From contig NZ_JACSDK010000001.1 of NCBI RefSeq assembly GCF_014925385.1, positions 186,001 through 250,000 on the forward strand: a stretch of 64,000 bases of DNA, given 5' to 3'. The position numbers were made by a program, and so were the translations under genes. Positions 1 through 8,014 of this stretch are shown one piece after another. Below the pieces are notes generated by a model. It was not told where the DNA came from, ran no database searches, and worked only from the letters and a program-made list of their open reading frames with translations. Every line of letters starts with the position of its first letter. Position 1 is the stretch's first letter. The DNA is from Pelagibius marinus. GTDB taxonomy: Bacteria > Pseudomonadota > Alphaproteobacteria > Kiloniellales > Kiloniellaceae.

Positions 1-1
1 C

Positions 2-241
2 CGGACCCTGACCGTGCGGCGCATCTGGCCCGGCGGGCGCAGCCGCAGCTGGGAGTTCCAGCCCGCCTGGCTGCAGGTCGACCTAGCCGACCCGCCGCGC
101 CACGACAGCCCGCTGGTGCTGCGCTCCCACGGGCGCAGCCTTTCTATCGGCAGCTTCCTGACCAAGGAGGAGCGCGCCGAGGTGGCCGAGGCTCTGCGCG
201 CGGCCCTCGTGCGCGCCCGCGCCGCCTGTAAGCCCGCCTGA
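2..241 (+). CDS. DUF2244 domain protein, C-terminal part
   Basis: This reading frame is open from the left edge of the window, so only the last 79 codons are present and the start lies outside. The visible residues match the end of the DUF2244 family, a small alphaproteobacterial membrane-associated family with no established function. The signature pieces are a Trp-containing 'FQPAWLQVDL' strand, the 'LRSHGRSLSIGSFL' motif and a final helix 'ERAEVAEALRAAL'. The preceding two-helix membrane part would be upstream. The call rests on pattern recognition of this motif. An internal GTG at position 14 is not a plausible start because the conserved domain continues upstream of it. Confidence 0.7.
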   Translation, partial: RTLTVRRIWPGGRSRSWEFQPAWLQVDLADPPRHDSPLVLRSHGRSLSIGSFLTKEERAEVAEALRAALVRARAACKPA

Positions 242-253
242 GCAAGTTTTTCG

Positions 254-361
254 CCTCGCCCTTCGAGACGCGGGCCTTATGGCCCGCTCCTCAGGGTGAG
301 GCTCATTGGATAAATTGACCTCATGCTGAGGAGCCCCGAAGGGGCGTCTCAAAGCACGAGG
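254..361. repeat. Intergenic inverted-repeat element (family 1)
   Basis: The gap between the DUF2244 gene and dapB is almost filled by one large imperfect palindrome. The left arm begins CCTCGCCCTTCGAGACGC and ends CTCCTCAGGGTGAGG; the right arm is the near reverse complement, from CCTCATGCTGAGGAG to GCGTCTCAAAGCACGAGG. Smaller hairpins (GCGGGCC/GGCCCGC, CCCCGAAGGGG) are nested inside each arm. The two flanking genes converge on it, so it could act as a two-way terminator. Elements of this look are scattered through many alphaproteobacterial genomes; that statement is from general knowledge. Confidence 0.75.
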
Positions 362-372
362 TCAACTGCGCT

Positions 373-1188
373 TCAGTCCGCCAGCCCCAGCACGTCGCGC
401 ATGGAATAGAGCCCCGGGTGGCGGCCGCGCCCCCAGAGGGCGGCCTTCAGCGCGCCCTTGGCGAAGATCTCGCGGCTGCCTGCCTTGTGGCTCAGCTCCA
501 GGCGCTCGCCCTCGGTGGCGAAGATCACCGCGTGCTCGCCCGGCACGTCGCCGCCGCGCAGGGTGGCGAAGCCGATCTCGCCGCGCGGACGCGCGCCGAC
601 CTGGCCGTCGCGCGCCTTGCAGGCCACGTCGTCCAGGTTCACGCCGCGCCCGGCGGCGGCGGCCTGCCCCAGCATCAGCGCCGTGCCCGAGGGCGAGTCC
701 ACCTTGTGGCGGTGGTGCATCTCCACGATCTCGATGTCGTAGTCCGCGTCGAGGGCCTTGGCCACCTGCTCGGTGAGGATCTGCAGCAGGTTCACCCCCA
801 GGCTCATGTTGGCGGACTGGATGACCACGGTCTGGATCGCCGCCTGCTCGACGACCGCCTGGTCCTCGGGCGCCAGGCCGGTGGTGCCGACCACGTAGAC
901 CACCTCCGCCTGGGCGGCCAGCCCGGCATGGCGGCGGGTCGCCTCCGGCGTCGTAAAGTCGATCACCGCGTCGGCCTGGGCGAAGAGCTCCACCGGGTCG
1001 TCGGTGACGGTGACGCCCAGCGGCTCGACACCGATCAGGCCGCCGATGTCGGCGCCGATGGCCGGGCTGCCCGGCTGGTCGCTGCCGCCGGCGACGACGC
1101 AGCCCTCGGTGGCGTGGATGGTCGCCAGGTTCATGCGGCCCATGCGGCCGGCGCAGCCGACCACGGCCACGCGATAGGGGGGGTTCAT
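373..1188 (-). CDS. dapB: 4-hydroxy-tetrahydrodipicolinate reductase
   Basis: DapB reduces 4-hydroxy-tetrahydrodipicolinate with NAD(P)H in the diaminopimelate/lysine pathway, feeding both lysine and peptidoglycan. The 271-residue length is normal for the family. The N-terminal nucleotide-binding loop GCAGRMG sits at residues 11-17. The family hallmark around the catalytic His pair (H158/H159), the following basic residue K162 and the substrate-binding 'DSPSGTA' stretch are all present. In many alphaproteobacteria dapB directly follows dnaK-dnaJ; here it is about 9.5 kb from dnaJ, separated by an accessory block. The ATG start is followed by a short lead into the Rossmann strand, as expected. 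Confidence 0.96.
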   Translation of the reverse strand: MNPPYRVAVVGCAGRMGRMNLATIHATEGCVVAGGSDQPGSPAIGADIGGLIGVEPLGVTVTDDPVELFAQADAVIDFTTPEATRRHAGLAAQAEVVYVVGTTGLAPEDQAVVEQAAIQTVVIQSANMSLGVNLLQILTEQVAKALDADYDIEIVEMHHRHKVDSPSGTALMLGQAAAAGRGVNLDDVACKARDGQVGARPRGEIGFATLRGGDVPGEHAVIFATEGERLELSHKAGSREIFAKGALKAALWGRGRHPGLYSMRDVLGLAD

Positions 1189-1335
1189 TTCGCCTCTCCC
1201 GAGGAAATCTCTTACGCGGCAGCCGGTTTAGCACGGCTCACGCCCGGGACAAAGGCGCCAGGGTACTCTTGACGGCGGGGGCCGGGCGATGGCTTGCTCG
1301 CCCCTCCAGCGGTTTAGCCCGAGAGAGTCCCCGCC

Positions 1336-2001
1336 ATGCCCGCGCCCAGTTTCGATTCCGACGGTTTCGTCCGGCTCTGGCCGACGACCCTGCTGCGCCG
1401 CAGTCTGCCAAGCCACGACCTGGCCAATGCGGAGCTGCTGCGCCTGGTGACGGAGATGGAGGCCGGGAAGACCGGCGAGGGAAAGCAGGACTTCACCACC
1501 GACTACCGCTCCGGCAACATCCTGACCGTCGACAACCCGGCCATCGGCTGGCTGCGCGACTGCATCAACAAGACCATCATCGACTACCTGAAGCAGGCCG
1601 GACTGACCTACCCGGTGAACTGGGGCCTGCAGGGCTGGGCCAACGTGAACCGGCGCGGCGACTACCACGACCCGCACAACCATCCCCACGCCTATCTGAG
1701 CGGCACTTACTACGTGGCGGTGCCGCCGGGCAGGGAGGCGCCGCCGGAGAACCGGCCGGACCTGCGCCCCGGCGCCATCACCTTCTACGACCCGCGCGGC
1801 TTCGCCAACATGACGGCGATCCGCGGCGACCGGCAGATCGAGGCCGAGTTCACCCACCGCCCGCAGGCCGGCGACCTGCTGCTGTGGCCGGCCTTCCTGA
1901 TGCACTTCGTCCACCCCAACCTCTCCGATGAGAAGCGGGTCAGCATCTCCTTCAACGCCACCCTGAAGTGGTCGGACGACTACCTGCCACGCCAGGGTTA
2001 G
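1336..2001 (+). CDS. Putative 2OG-Fe(II) oxygenase (TIGR02466-like)
   Basis: A 221-residue protein resembling the TIGR02466 family of predicted 2-oxoglutarate/Fe(II)-dependent oxygenases, whose substrates are unknown. The core 'GDYHDPHNHPHAYLSGTYYV' (residues 109-128) and 'PAFLMHFVHPN' (185-195) supply candidate metal-binding histidines such as H114/H118 and H190/H193. R201 in the next strand is the candidate 2OG-binding residue. The pattern fits a double-stranded beta-helix; the ligand assignment is inferred. It is divergent from dapB and convergent with the dehydratase gene that ends just downstream. No signal peptide is seen, so it should be cytoplasmic. Confidence 0.75.
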   Translation: MPAPSFDSDGFVRLWPTTLLRRSLPSHDLANAELLRLVTEMEAGKTGEGKQDFTTDYRSGNILTVDNPAIGWLRDCINKTIIDYLKQAGLTYPVNWGLQGWANVNRRGDYHDPHNHPHAYLSGTYYVAVPPGREAPPENRPDLRPGAITFYDPRGFANMTAIRGDRQIEAEFTHRPQAGDLLLWPAFLMHFVHPNLSDEKRVSISFNATLKWSDDYLPRQG

Positions 2002-2032
2002 CGCAGGGGCAATGCAATGCGGCGTGGCCGCC

Positions 2033-3922
2033 TCAGGGGATTGGCGGCGAGACCGCCTCGATGGCGCGCTTCTGCGCGGCAATGCGGAACTGTGCATTGG
2101 CCGCGCCGTAGCCGCTATAGCCGCCCTGCCGCTCGACGACTTCGAAGAAGAAACCTTCGCCGTAGTGCGGGCTGTAGAGCTGGAAGTATTCGCCGTGGTT
2201 GTCGCGGTCGTAGAGGATGTTGCCTGCCCGCAAACGGTTGATAAGCGCCCCGTCCAGCGCGAAGCGGGCCTCCAGGTCGTCGTAGTAGTTGGAGGGAATC
2301 TCCAGGGGCGTGAAGCCGCCTTCCGCCAGGCGCGCCGCCGTGGCGAAAATGTCGTTGCTGCGAAAGGCGATGTGCTGCACCGCCGAACCGAAGCTTTCGG
2401 TGATGAAGCGCCCGGCCAGGGTACGGCGGTTTTCGGCCCCGTTCAGAGTGATCCGGAGCGAGCCCTCGGCGTTCTCAATGACCTGGCTGCGCACCAGGCC
2501 GGCGGGGTCGACCACGTCGACCATCGGGGTCTTATGGGTGGCGAAGATCGAGGTATAGAAGAGCAGCCAAGTTAGCATCTCCTCATAGTTCATGGTCTGG
2601 GCCAGGTGATCGACGGAAAGAAGCCCCGCTTCCCCGCCGGCTTCTTCGGCGGTCGGATCGAACTCGATCTCCCAGACGCGGGAGAGTTCGCTGCGGTCGT
2701 CGAGGAAATAAATCACGCCGCCGCCGACCCCGCGGATCGCCGGGATCTTCAGCTCGCCCGGGCCGACCGGTTGCTCGAAGAGGTCAGCGCCCAGGGCACG
2801 GGCCCGCTCCACGGTTGCCTGCGCGTCCTCCACCTTCAGTCCGACGGCGCAGACCGTGGTGCCGTGCACCAGGTAGGAGGAATGGGCGAAGCCCTCGCGT
2901 TCGGTATTGATGACGATATTGATTTTGCCCTGCCGCCAGACCTCGACGTCCTTGGAGATATGCCTGCCGGCGCGCCGGAAGCCGAGGTGACGCAGCTGTG
3001 CCGCGAGTTCCCCCGCCTCGCGCTCGTCGGCGGCGAATTCCAGGAATTCGATGCCGGTGACCGGAACACGATCGGGCATAGCGGGCACCGAAAGGGCGAT
3101 GCCGGGCTCCTGGCGCGAGACCTGGTCCATCAGGTAGAGCAGGGAGCGGTGGCCATCCACGGAAATGGTCTTGGGCGAGCCGCCGCGGAACTGGTCGTTG
3201 AAAATCTCGAGAGAAACCACGCCGTCGTAGCCGGTCGCCGCCACCGCACGCATGAAGCCGATGACATCCAGATCGCCTTCGCCGGGCATGTTGCGGAAGT
3301 GCCGGCTCCAGTAGAGCGGATCCATGTCGATCAGCGGGGCGTCGGCGAGCTGCACGAAGAAGATTCGGTCACCGGGAATCGCGCGGATGCTGTTGAGATC
3401 GACTTTGCGGGCGAGGGTATGGAAGGAATCCAGAATCAGGCCGACGTTGGGGTGGTCGGCGCGGCGCACGATTTCCCAGGCATCGCGGTGATCGTTGACG
3501 TGACGCCCCCAAGCCAGAGCCTCGTAGCCGACGCGCAGGCCGCGCTTGGCGGCACGCTCGCCCAATTCGGCGAAGTCCGCCGCGGCACGGTCAATGCCAC
3601 CCAGCGACAGCGGCGAGACGTTGGAACAGACGAGCATAAGGTCGGTGCCCAGCTCCTCCATCAGGTCGAACTTGCGCTCGGCCCGATCAAAGGTGCGGCT
3701 GCGCTGCGGTTCCGGCATACCTTCGAAATCGCGGAAGGGCTGGAACAGCACAATCTCCAGACCATAGTCGCGAACCAGCTGCCCGATCTCCCGCGGTGAG
3801 CCGGCGGAGGCCAGGAAGTCGTTCTCGAAGATTTCAATGCCGTTGAAGCCCGCCGCGGCAATGGCCGAGAGCTTCTCTTCAAGGTCGCCGCTGATCGATA
3901 CGGTTGCGATTGCCGTCTTCAT
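2033..3922 (-). CDS. 3-dehydroshikimate dehydratase, fused TIM-barrel/HPPD-like
   Basis: A 629-residue two-domain protein. The N-terminal half (about 1-275) is a sugar-phosphate-isomerase-type TIM barrel with candidate metal ligands E134, D165, Q191 and E239. The C-terminal half (about 285-629) is a vicinal-oxygen-chelate domain like 4-hydroxyphenylpyruvate dioxygenase, keeping the facial triad H439, H517 and E594. This architecture is that of bacterial QuiC1-type 3-dehydroshikimate dehydratases, which make protocatechuate from 3-dehydroshikimate. Its ATG overlaps the stop of the AroE-type gene by four bases, so the two are probably translationally coupled. An upstream extension of the frame exists but lies inside the aroE-like gene. 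What the second domain does is not settled by sequence. Confidence 0.85.
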   Translation of the reverse strand: MKTAIATVSISGDLEEKLSAIAAAGFNGIEIFENDFLASAGSPREIGQLVRDYGLEIVLFQPFRDFEGMPEPQRSRTFDRAERKFDLMEELGTDLMLVCSNVSPLSLGGIDRAAADFAELGERAAKRGLRVGYEALAWGRHVNDHRDAWEIVRRADHPNVGLILDSFHTLARKVDLNSIRAIPGDRIFFVQLADAPLIDMDPLYWSRHFRNMPGEGDLDVIGFMRAVAATGYDGVVSLEIFNDQFRGGSPKTISVDGHRSLLYLMDQVSRQEPGIALSVPAMPDRVPVTGIEFLEFAADEREAGELAAQLRHLGFRRAGRHISKDVEVWRQGKINIVINTEREGFAHSSYLVHGTTVCAVGLKVEDAQATVERARALGADLFEQPVGPGELKIPAIRGVGGGVIYFLDDRSELSRVWEIEFDPTAEEAGGEAGLLSVDHLAQTMNYEEMLTWLLFYTSIFATHKTPMVDVVDPAGLVRSQVIENAEGSLRITLNGAENRRTLAGRFITESFGSAVQHIAFRSNDIFATAARLAEGGFTPLEIPSNYYDDLEARFALDGALINRLRAGNILYDRDNHGEYFQLYSPHYGEGFFFEVVERQGGYSGYGAANAQFRIAAQKRAIEAVSPPIP

Positions 3923-4740
3923 AGGGATGCCACCTCCGCACTGGCGCTGTCGCCGGACCACAGCCCCAGGTGCCGCATCTGAAACGGCAGCTGCGCGTCC
4001 GCCATGTCGTTGCCGGTCTGGATGGTCAGGCCGCTCTCGGCCGCCCGCTGCAGCAGCGGAGTCATCACCGGCTTGGTGACCACGTCGGCGACGATGCCGC
4101 CGGAACACAACCACGCTGGATCGAAAGGCAAGGGATCGTCCGGACGCATGCCGAGAGGCGAGGCATTGACGGCAAGGTCGAAGCCGGCCTCATGCTTCGC
4201 CAGGCTCAGCGCTGGAAACGTGCCGGCCAACAGCGCCGCTGCTTTCGCGCGCCGTGCGGCATCCGGCTCCAGCAGGGTGAGACCGGCGACACCCGCTTCG
4301 GCCAGCGCCGCCGCGATGGCGAGACCGGCCCCACCCCCGGCCCCGGCCAGCAGCACCGAAGCACCCTTGAGTTTGATGCCCTTCGTCTGCAAGGCGGCGA
4401 CGAACGCCAGGCCGTCGGTCATGTCGCCGCTCAGTCGGCCGTCGGGTCTGCGGCGGACGATGTTCACCGCACCCACCTGGCGCGCCCGTGCGGTCACTTC
4501 GTCCATCGCATGAAAAGCCGCCTGCTTATGGGGGACCGTCACCGAACAGCCGCCGCAGTTGCCCCAGCCGCGCAGGCTGGCGAAGAACGCCTCGACGGCC
4601 GCCGGAACGATATCGGCCGGGAACATTGCCGCGTCCACCCCTTGCGCCGAGAACCAGGCGTTGATTGCCGGCGGCGTGCGCACCTGGGCGACAGGGTGGC
4701 CTATGAGCGGGTAGCAGATCGTCGTTCCGCTGATCGTCAT
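3919..4740 (-). CDS. Shikimate/quinate dehydrogenase paralogue
   Basis: A 273-residue member of the AroE family, which interconverts shikimate (or quinate) and its 3-dehydro form using NAD(P). The catalytic lysine region 'TVPHKQAAF' (about residue 71), 'GAVNIV' and the nucleotide-binding loop 'LLAGAGGGAGLAIA' are present. Two family motifs deviate: the usual 'HSxSP' substrate loop reads 'AQVRTP', and the usual 'NTDG' reads 'MTDG'. A canonical AroE is encoded at about 49 kb, so this copy is unlikely to be the biosynthetic enzyme. Four-base ATGA overlaps on both sides (with tctA and the dehydratase) place it in a catabolic operon. Quinate and shikimate are equally possible substrates. Confidence 0.83.
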   Translation of the reverse strand: MTISGTTICYPLIGHPVAQVRTPPAINAWFSAQGVDAAMFPADIVPAAVEAFFASLRGWGNCGGCSVTVPHKQAAFHAMDEVTARARQVGAVNIVRRRPDGRLSGDMTDGLAFVAALQTKGIKLKGASVLLAGAGGGAGLAIAAALAEAGVAGLTLLEPDAARRAKAAALLAGTFPALSLAKHEAGFDLAVNASPLGMRPDDPLPFDPAWLCSGGIVADVVTKPVMTPLLQRAAESGLTIQTGNDMADAQLPFQMRHLGLWSGDSASAEVASL

Positions 4741-6260
4741 ACCTGGGCGGCATCCGGCCGTTTCGCGAAGAGCCGGGCCTTGGCCCAGGGGCCCAACGGC
4801 GTCTGCGACAGCAGCATGAAAATGAAGAAAACCGTCAACACCAGCGAGATCGGGTGGGAGACGAAGTCCCAGAGGAAGAGGCCGATGTCGCTCTGGGCGC
4901 CGATCATCGCGCGGCGGTAGTTGGCGTCCATCATCGGCCCCAGGATCACGCCCAGGATCACCGGGCCGACCTGGAAGCCGTAGATCTTCATGAAGTAGCC
5001 GACCACGCCGAAGCCCAGCATCCAGTAGATATGGGCCGGGTTGTTCTGGATCGCGTAGGTGCCGACGGCGGAGAGCACGACGATCAGCGGAAAGAGGATG
5101 GCCTTGGGACACTCGACGATCTTAGCGAAGAGGCGGATGCCGGTAAGCCCGAAGATCAGCAGAAAGATGTTGGCCAGCACCAGGTTGCCGACGGTAAACC
5201 AGAACAGGTGCGGCGTTTCCACCAGCAGCAGCGGACCCGGCTTCAGGCCATGGATGAAGAGGGCGCCGATGATCACCGCGGTGACCGCGTCGCCGGGAAT
5301 GCCGAGTGTCAGCATGGGGATGAAGGCGCCGCCGACCGCCGCGTTGTTCGCCGCCTCCGGCGCGACTAGGCCCTCCTTGCAGCCTTGGCCGAAGGGCACC
5401 TCCGGCCTCTTGGTCGACCGCTTGGCATGATCGTAGGCCAGCAGCGCGGCAATGTCGCCGCCGGTGCCGGGCAGGGCACCGATGATGGTGCCGATGCCCG
5501 AAGCACGCATCGCTAAGCCAAAGTACCGCTTCACGTCGGCGGGATGCGGGATGATACGCTCGACCTTTTGCTTGATCGCGGGCACATGAAGGCTGTGCAG
5601 CTGGACCAGCGCCTCGGCAACGCCGAAGAAGCCGATCATCGCGGCCACGTAAGGGATGCCGCCCATCAGTGTGATCGAGCCGAAGGTGAAGCGGCCCTCC
5701 GCCGTCATGGGATCGAGCCCGACCATGCCGATGAGCACACCCAGCGCGCCGGCAAAGACGCCCCTGGCGAAACTCTCGCCGGACAGCGTGCCGACCAGCA
5801 GGATACCGATAAGGCCCAGCAGCAGGTAGTCGCGCGAATTGAACTGCAGTGCGAAGCTGGAGATCACCGGCGCGAAGAGCGCCAGCGCCAGGATGCCGAT
5901 GAAACCGCCGAAGACCGACATCACGGTGGTCAGGCCGATTGCCTCGCCGGCCTCGCCGCGCTGGGCCATGGGGTAGCCTTCCAGGGCGGTGGCGATGGCG
6001 CTGGGCGCGCCGGGGATGTTGAGGAGGATCGCCGTACGCGAGCCGCCGTAGACGCCACCCATGAAGATACCGGCAATCAGCGCCAGGGCCTCGTTGACCT
6101 CCCACTTGAAAGTGAAGGAGATGAGAATTGAGACGGCCATGGTGACCGAGAGCCCCGGAATCGCGCCGACATAGATGCCGGCGAAAGTCCCGGCGCCGGT
6201 CAGAAACAGCAGCCAGGGATCGAACCAGGAGATCGAGAGGTTGGCCAGCGCGTCGGTCAT
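4737..6260 (-). CDS. tctA: Tripartite tricarboxylate transporter large subunit
   Basis: A 507-residue TctA-family integral membrane protein with about a dozen hydrophobic segments. Family motifs are clear: 'GAIPGLSVTMAVSIL' near the N-terminus, 'GGVYGGSRTAILLNIPGAPSA' (about 70-90) and the repeated counterpart 'GALPGTGGDIAALLAYDHAK', where glycine- and proline-rich loops line the substrate path. TctA is the channel subunit of TTT secondary transporters and works with TctB and a periplasmic TctC. It sits two bases after tctB in the transcript and overlaps the aroE-like gene by four bases. The substrate cannot be read from sequence; the operon suggests shikimate, quinate or a related hydroxy-acid. 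Confidence 0.94.
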   Translation of the reverse strand: MTDALANLSISWFDPWLLFLTGAGTFAGIYVGAIPGLSVTMAVSILISFTFKWEVNEALALIAGIFMGGVYGGSRTAILLNIPGAPSAIATALEGYPMAQRGEAGEAIGLTTVMSVFGGFIGILALALFAPVISSFALQFNSRDYLLLGLIGILLVGTLSGESFARGVFAGALGVLIGMVGLDPMTAEGRFTFGSITLMGGIPYVAAMIGFFGVAEALVQLHSLHVPAIKQKVERIIPHPADVKRYFGLAMRASGIGTIIGALPGTGGDIAALLAYDHAKRSTKRPEVPFGQGCKEGLVAPEAANNAAVGGAFIPMLTLGIPGDAVTAVIIGALFIHGLKPGPLLLVETPHLFWFTVGNLVLANIFLLIFGLTGIRLFAKIVECPKAILFPLIVVLSAVGTYAIQNNPAHIYWMLGFGVVGYFMKIYGFQVGPVILGVILGPMMDANYRRAMIGAQSDIGLFLWDFVSHPISLVLTVFFIFMLLSQTPLGPWAKARLFAKRPDAAQV

Positions 6261-6261
6261 C

Positions 6262-6756
6262 TCAGAACACCCCTTGCAGCAGGCTGCCTTGGGGCAGCAC
6301 CACCTGGAAGACGACGCGGAAGATCACATAAATCGCTCCCAGGGAGACGGCCGTCAGCAGCAGCGAGACAAGAAAGCTGCGCCGCCAGAGATAGGCGAAG
6401 GAGACGAAGAGGAAGCAGCCGGAGCTGGCGGTGAAGCCCAGCCAGGGCATGGCCACCAGGTAGACGAGAATAAGCGCCAGCATGGCCGCGTGGCGCAGCG
6501 GCGTCACTTCGCGCAGGAAACGGCCGAGCAGCGCTGCGGCGCCGCCTTCGGATCCCCGTCGACCGGCGGTGCGCATAAGGATGACGAGCGCGGCGAGCAC
6601 CATGGTGCCGGAAGCCAACATCGGAAAGACGCCGGCGGTGGTGAGGCCGCTGAAACCGGAAATCTCATAAGCCTGCCAGAAAGCGGCAAGACTGAAGGCC
6701 AAAAGCACTACAGCAAAGACCAATTCGCCTGGCCGCCGTGAGGAGCCGCTCTGCAT
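6262..6756 (-). CDS. tctB: Tripartite tricarboxylate transporter small subunit
   Basis: A 164-residue, four-helix TctB-type membrane protein: hydrophobic segments near residues 12-30, 45-62, 90-120 and 128-150. TctB sequences are poorly conserved, so the call leans on length, topology and position between tctC and tctA. The ATG chosen has a GGAGA ribosome-binding site eight bases ahead; a GTG seven codons upstream is possible but has no better signal. It forms the small membrane subunit beside TctA. Confidence 0.88.
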   Translation of the reverse strand: MQSGSSRRPGELVFAVVLLAFSLAAFWQAYEISGFSGLTTAGVFPMLASGTMVLAALVILMRTAGRRGSEGGAAALLGRFLREVTPLRHAAMLALILVYLVAMPWLGFTASSGCFLFVSFAYLWRRSFLVSLLLTAVSLGAIYVIFRVVFQVVLPQGSLLQGVF

Positions 6757-6829
6757 GACGCGCTTCTCCGCTCTCACTCTGATGCCGGAGCCGGCCCCCG
6801 AGGCGAGGGGGCCGGCTCTCTCGGCCCCG

Positions 6830-7840
6830 TCAGGGACGGGGAATGCCCAGGCTCTCCGGGCTGACCTTGGCCGCGCCGGTATCCTGCAGCGCCCAGGCGG
6901 TGACCTGCTGCCACTTCGTCAGGAACGCCTCCGCCTCGTCGCCGGAGATGTTCATCACGACGTTGCCGCGGTTCCCCATCAGGGTTTGGAACTCCGCGCT
7001 CTTCGCCGCCGTGGCGAAAGCGGAAACCAGCTTCGACTTCACGTCGTCCGGCACGTCCTTTTTCACGAAGACGCCGTAGAAGGGACCCCAGGGCAGGAAC
7101 TTCGCCATCGAGGGCACCGCGTCGGTGATCGCCGGCACGCCGGGCAGGGAGTCCACCGGCTCGCCGTTCACCACCGCCAGGGCGCGCATCTTGCCGGCCT
7201 TGATGTGCTCGGCCGCCGCAGAGATCCCGGCGGGCATGAAGGCGACCTCGCCGCCCAGCATCGCGGTGAGTCCCGGCCCTTCACCGTCGAAGGGGATCGG
7301 GATCACGTCGAAGGGAATGGCGTTCTTCACCAGCGCGCCGACCGTGCTGGGCAGGCCGCCCGGCCCGGTGGAGCCCATCTTCACCTGGCCGGGATTGGCC
7401 TTGATGTCGGCCAGCAGATCTTCCATCGACTGGTACTTGGAGTCCGCCGGGACGACGATGACCGCCACGCCACGGCCCAGGATGTTGACCGGGTAGAAGG
7501 CTGAGTAGTCCAGCTGGGAAACACCCATCACCGGGTGAAGCTGCGGGTTCTCCGCACCGTAGAGGAAGGTATAGCCGTCGGCCGGAGCCGCGTTCACATA
7601 GGCGGTGGAGATTGCGCCGGCACCGCCGGACTTGTTCAGCACCACGATGGGCTTGCCGAGCGCTTCTTCGGCAGCCGGGTTGACCGCCCGCGCAACGGTG
7701 TCGGTGGCGCCGCCGGCGCCCCACATGACGACGCCCAGGACTTCACGTTCGGGATAGTCGGCCGCCAGGGCCAGGCTGGACGCAGCCATGCCAGCCGCAA
7801 GGGTGAGCGCAGCAAGCGCTCCGAAAAGCTTACAGGTCAT
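6830..7840 (-). CDS. tctC: TTT substrate-binding protein, periplasmic
   Basis: A 336-residue periplasmic binding protein of the TctC/Bug family. Residues 1-27 form a Sec signal peptide with cleavage likely after 'SLALA'. The mature protein begins 'DYPEREVLGVVMWGAGGATDTVAR', the family's typical first ligand loop, and later has 'GSTGPGGLPSTVGAL', which lines the carboxylate site. It captures an organic acid outside the inner membrane and hands it to TctAB. The ATG is preceded by a strong GGAGGAAAAC ribosome-binding site. It is the first gene of the transporter/enzyme operon; the palindrome-rich 172-base gap upstream is the likely control region. Confidence 0.94.
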   Translation of the reverse strand: MTCKLFGALAALTLAAGMAASSLALAADYPEREVLGVVMWGAGGATDTVARAVNPAAEEALGKPIVVLNKSGGAGAISTAYVNAAPADGYTFLYGAENPQLHPVMGVSQLDYSAFYPVNILGRGVAVIVVPADSKYQSMEDLLADIKANPGQVKMGSTGPGGLPSTVGALVKNAIPFDVIPIPFDGEGPGLTAMLGGEVAFMPAGISAAAEHIKAGKMRALAVVNGEPVDSLPGVPAITDAVPSMAKFLPWGPFYGVFVKKDVPDDVKSKLVSAFATAAKSAEFQTLMGNRGNVVMNISGDEAEAFLTKWQQVTAWALQDTGAAKVSPESLGIPRP

Positions 7841-7952
7841 GTTTTCCTCCCAGTGGCGGCTTCGCCGCCCTATTCGTTGACCGGCTCCATGGGAAAGGAT
7901 CCCGGTGCGCCAGCGCGGCTCCAATGAGAGTCAGCGCCATCTGAGCGTCCAT

Positions 7953-7967
7953 AGATGGCAAACATCT
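7953..7967. promoter_or_regulatory. Palindrome in the tctC upstream region
   Basis: AGATG-GCAAA-CATCT is a perfect 5-bp inverted repeat with a 5-base spacer, lying 113 bases ahead of tctC. The word CATCTGA recurs in direct orientation at 7938-7944 and 7963-7969. The symmetry and AT-rich setting fit half-sites for the adjacent LysR-type regulator, but no experiment or genome comparison supports this here. Confidence 0.4.
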
Positions 7968-7998
7968 GAAATTAACTCAAATACCAAAATATCACCAA

Positions 7999-8014
7999 AA
8001 CATACCATTATGTT
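7999..8014. promoter_or_regulatory. AACATA/TATGTT palindrome, candidate LysR operator
   Basis: AACATA-CCAT-TATGTT is a perfect 6-bp inverted repeat with a 4-base spacer. It overlaps the last codons of the lysR gene and lies about 160 bases upstream of tctC, where a LysR regulator's primary recognition site could sit. The segment from about 7968 to 8020 is strikingly AT-rich for this genome. A weak -35 (TTGGTG) and -10 (TTAATT) 17 bases apart can be read toward tctC within it. Confidence 0.45.

Noticed and set aside
2033-3922. Reading the gene as 4-hydroxyphenylpyruvate dioxygenase of tyrosine breakdown
   Set aside because: The N-terminal TIM barrel with its metal ligands and the AroE/TTT neighbours fit a fused 3-dehydroshikimate dehydratase instead.
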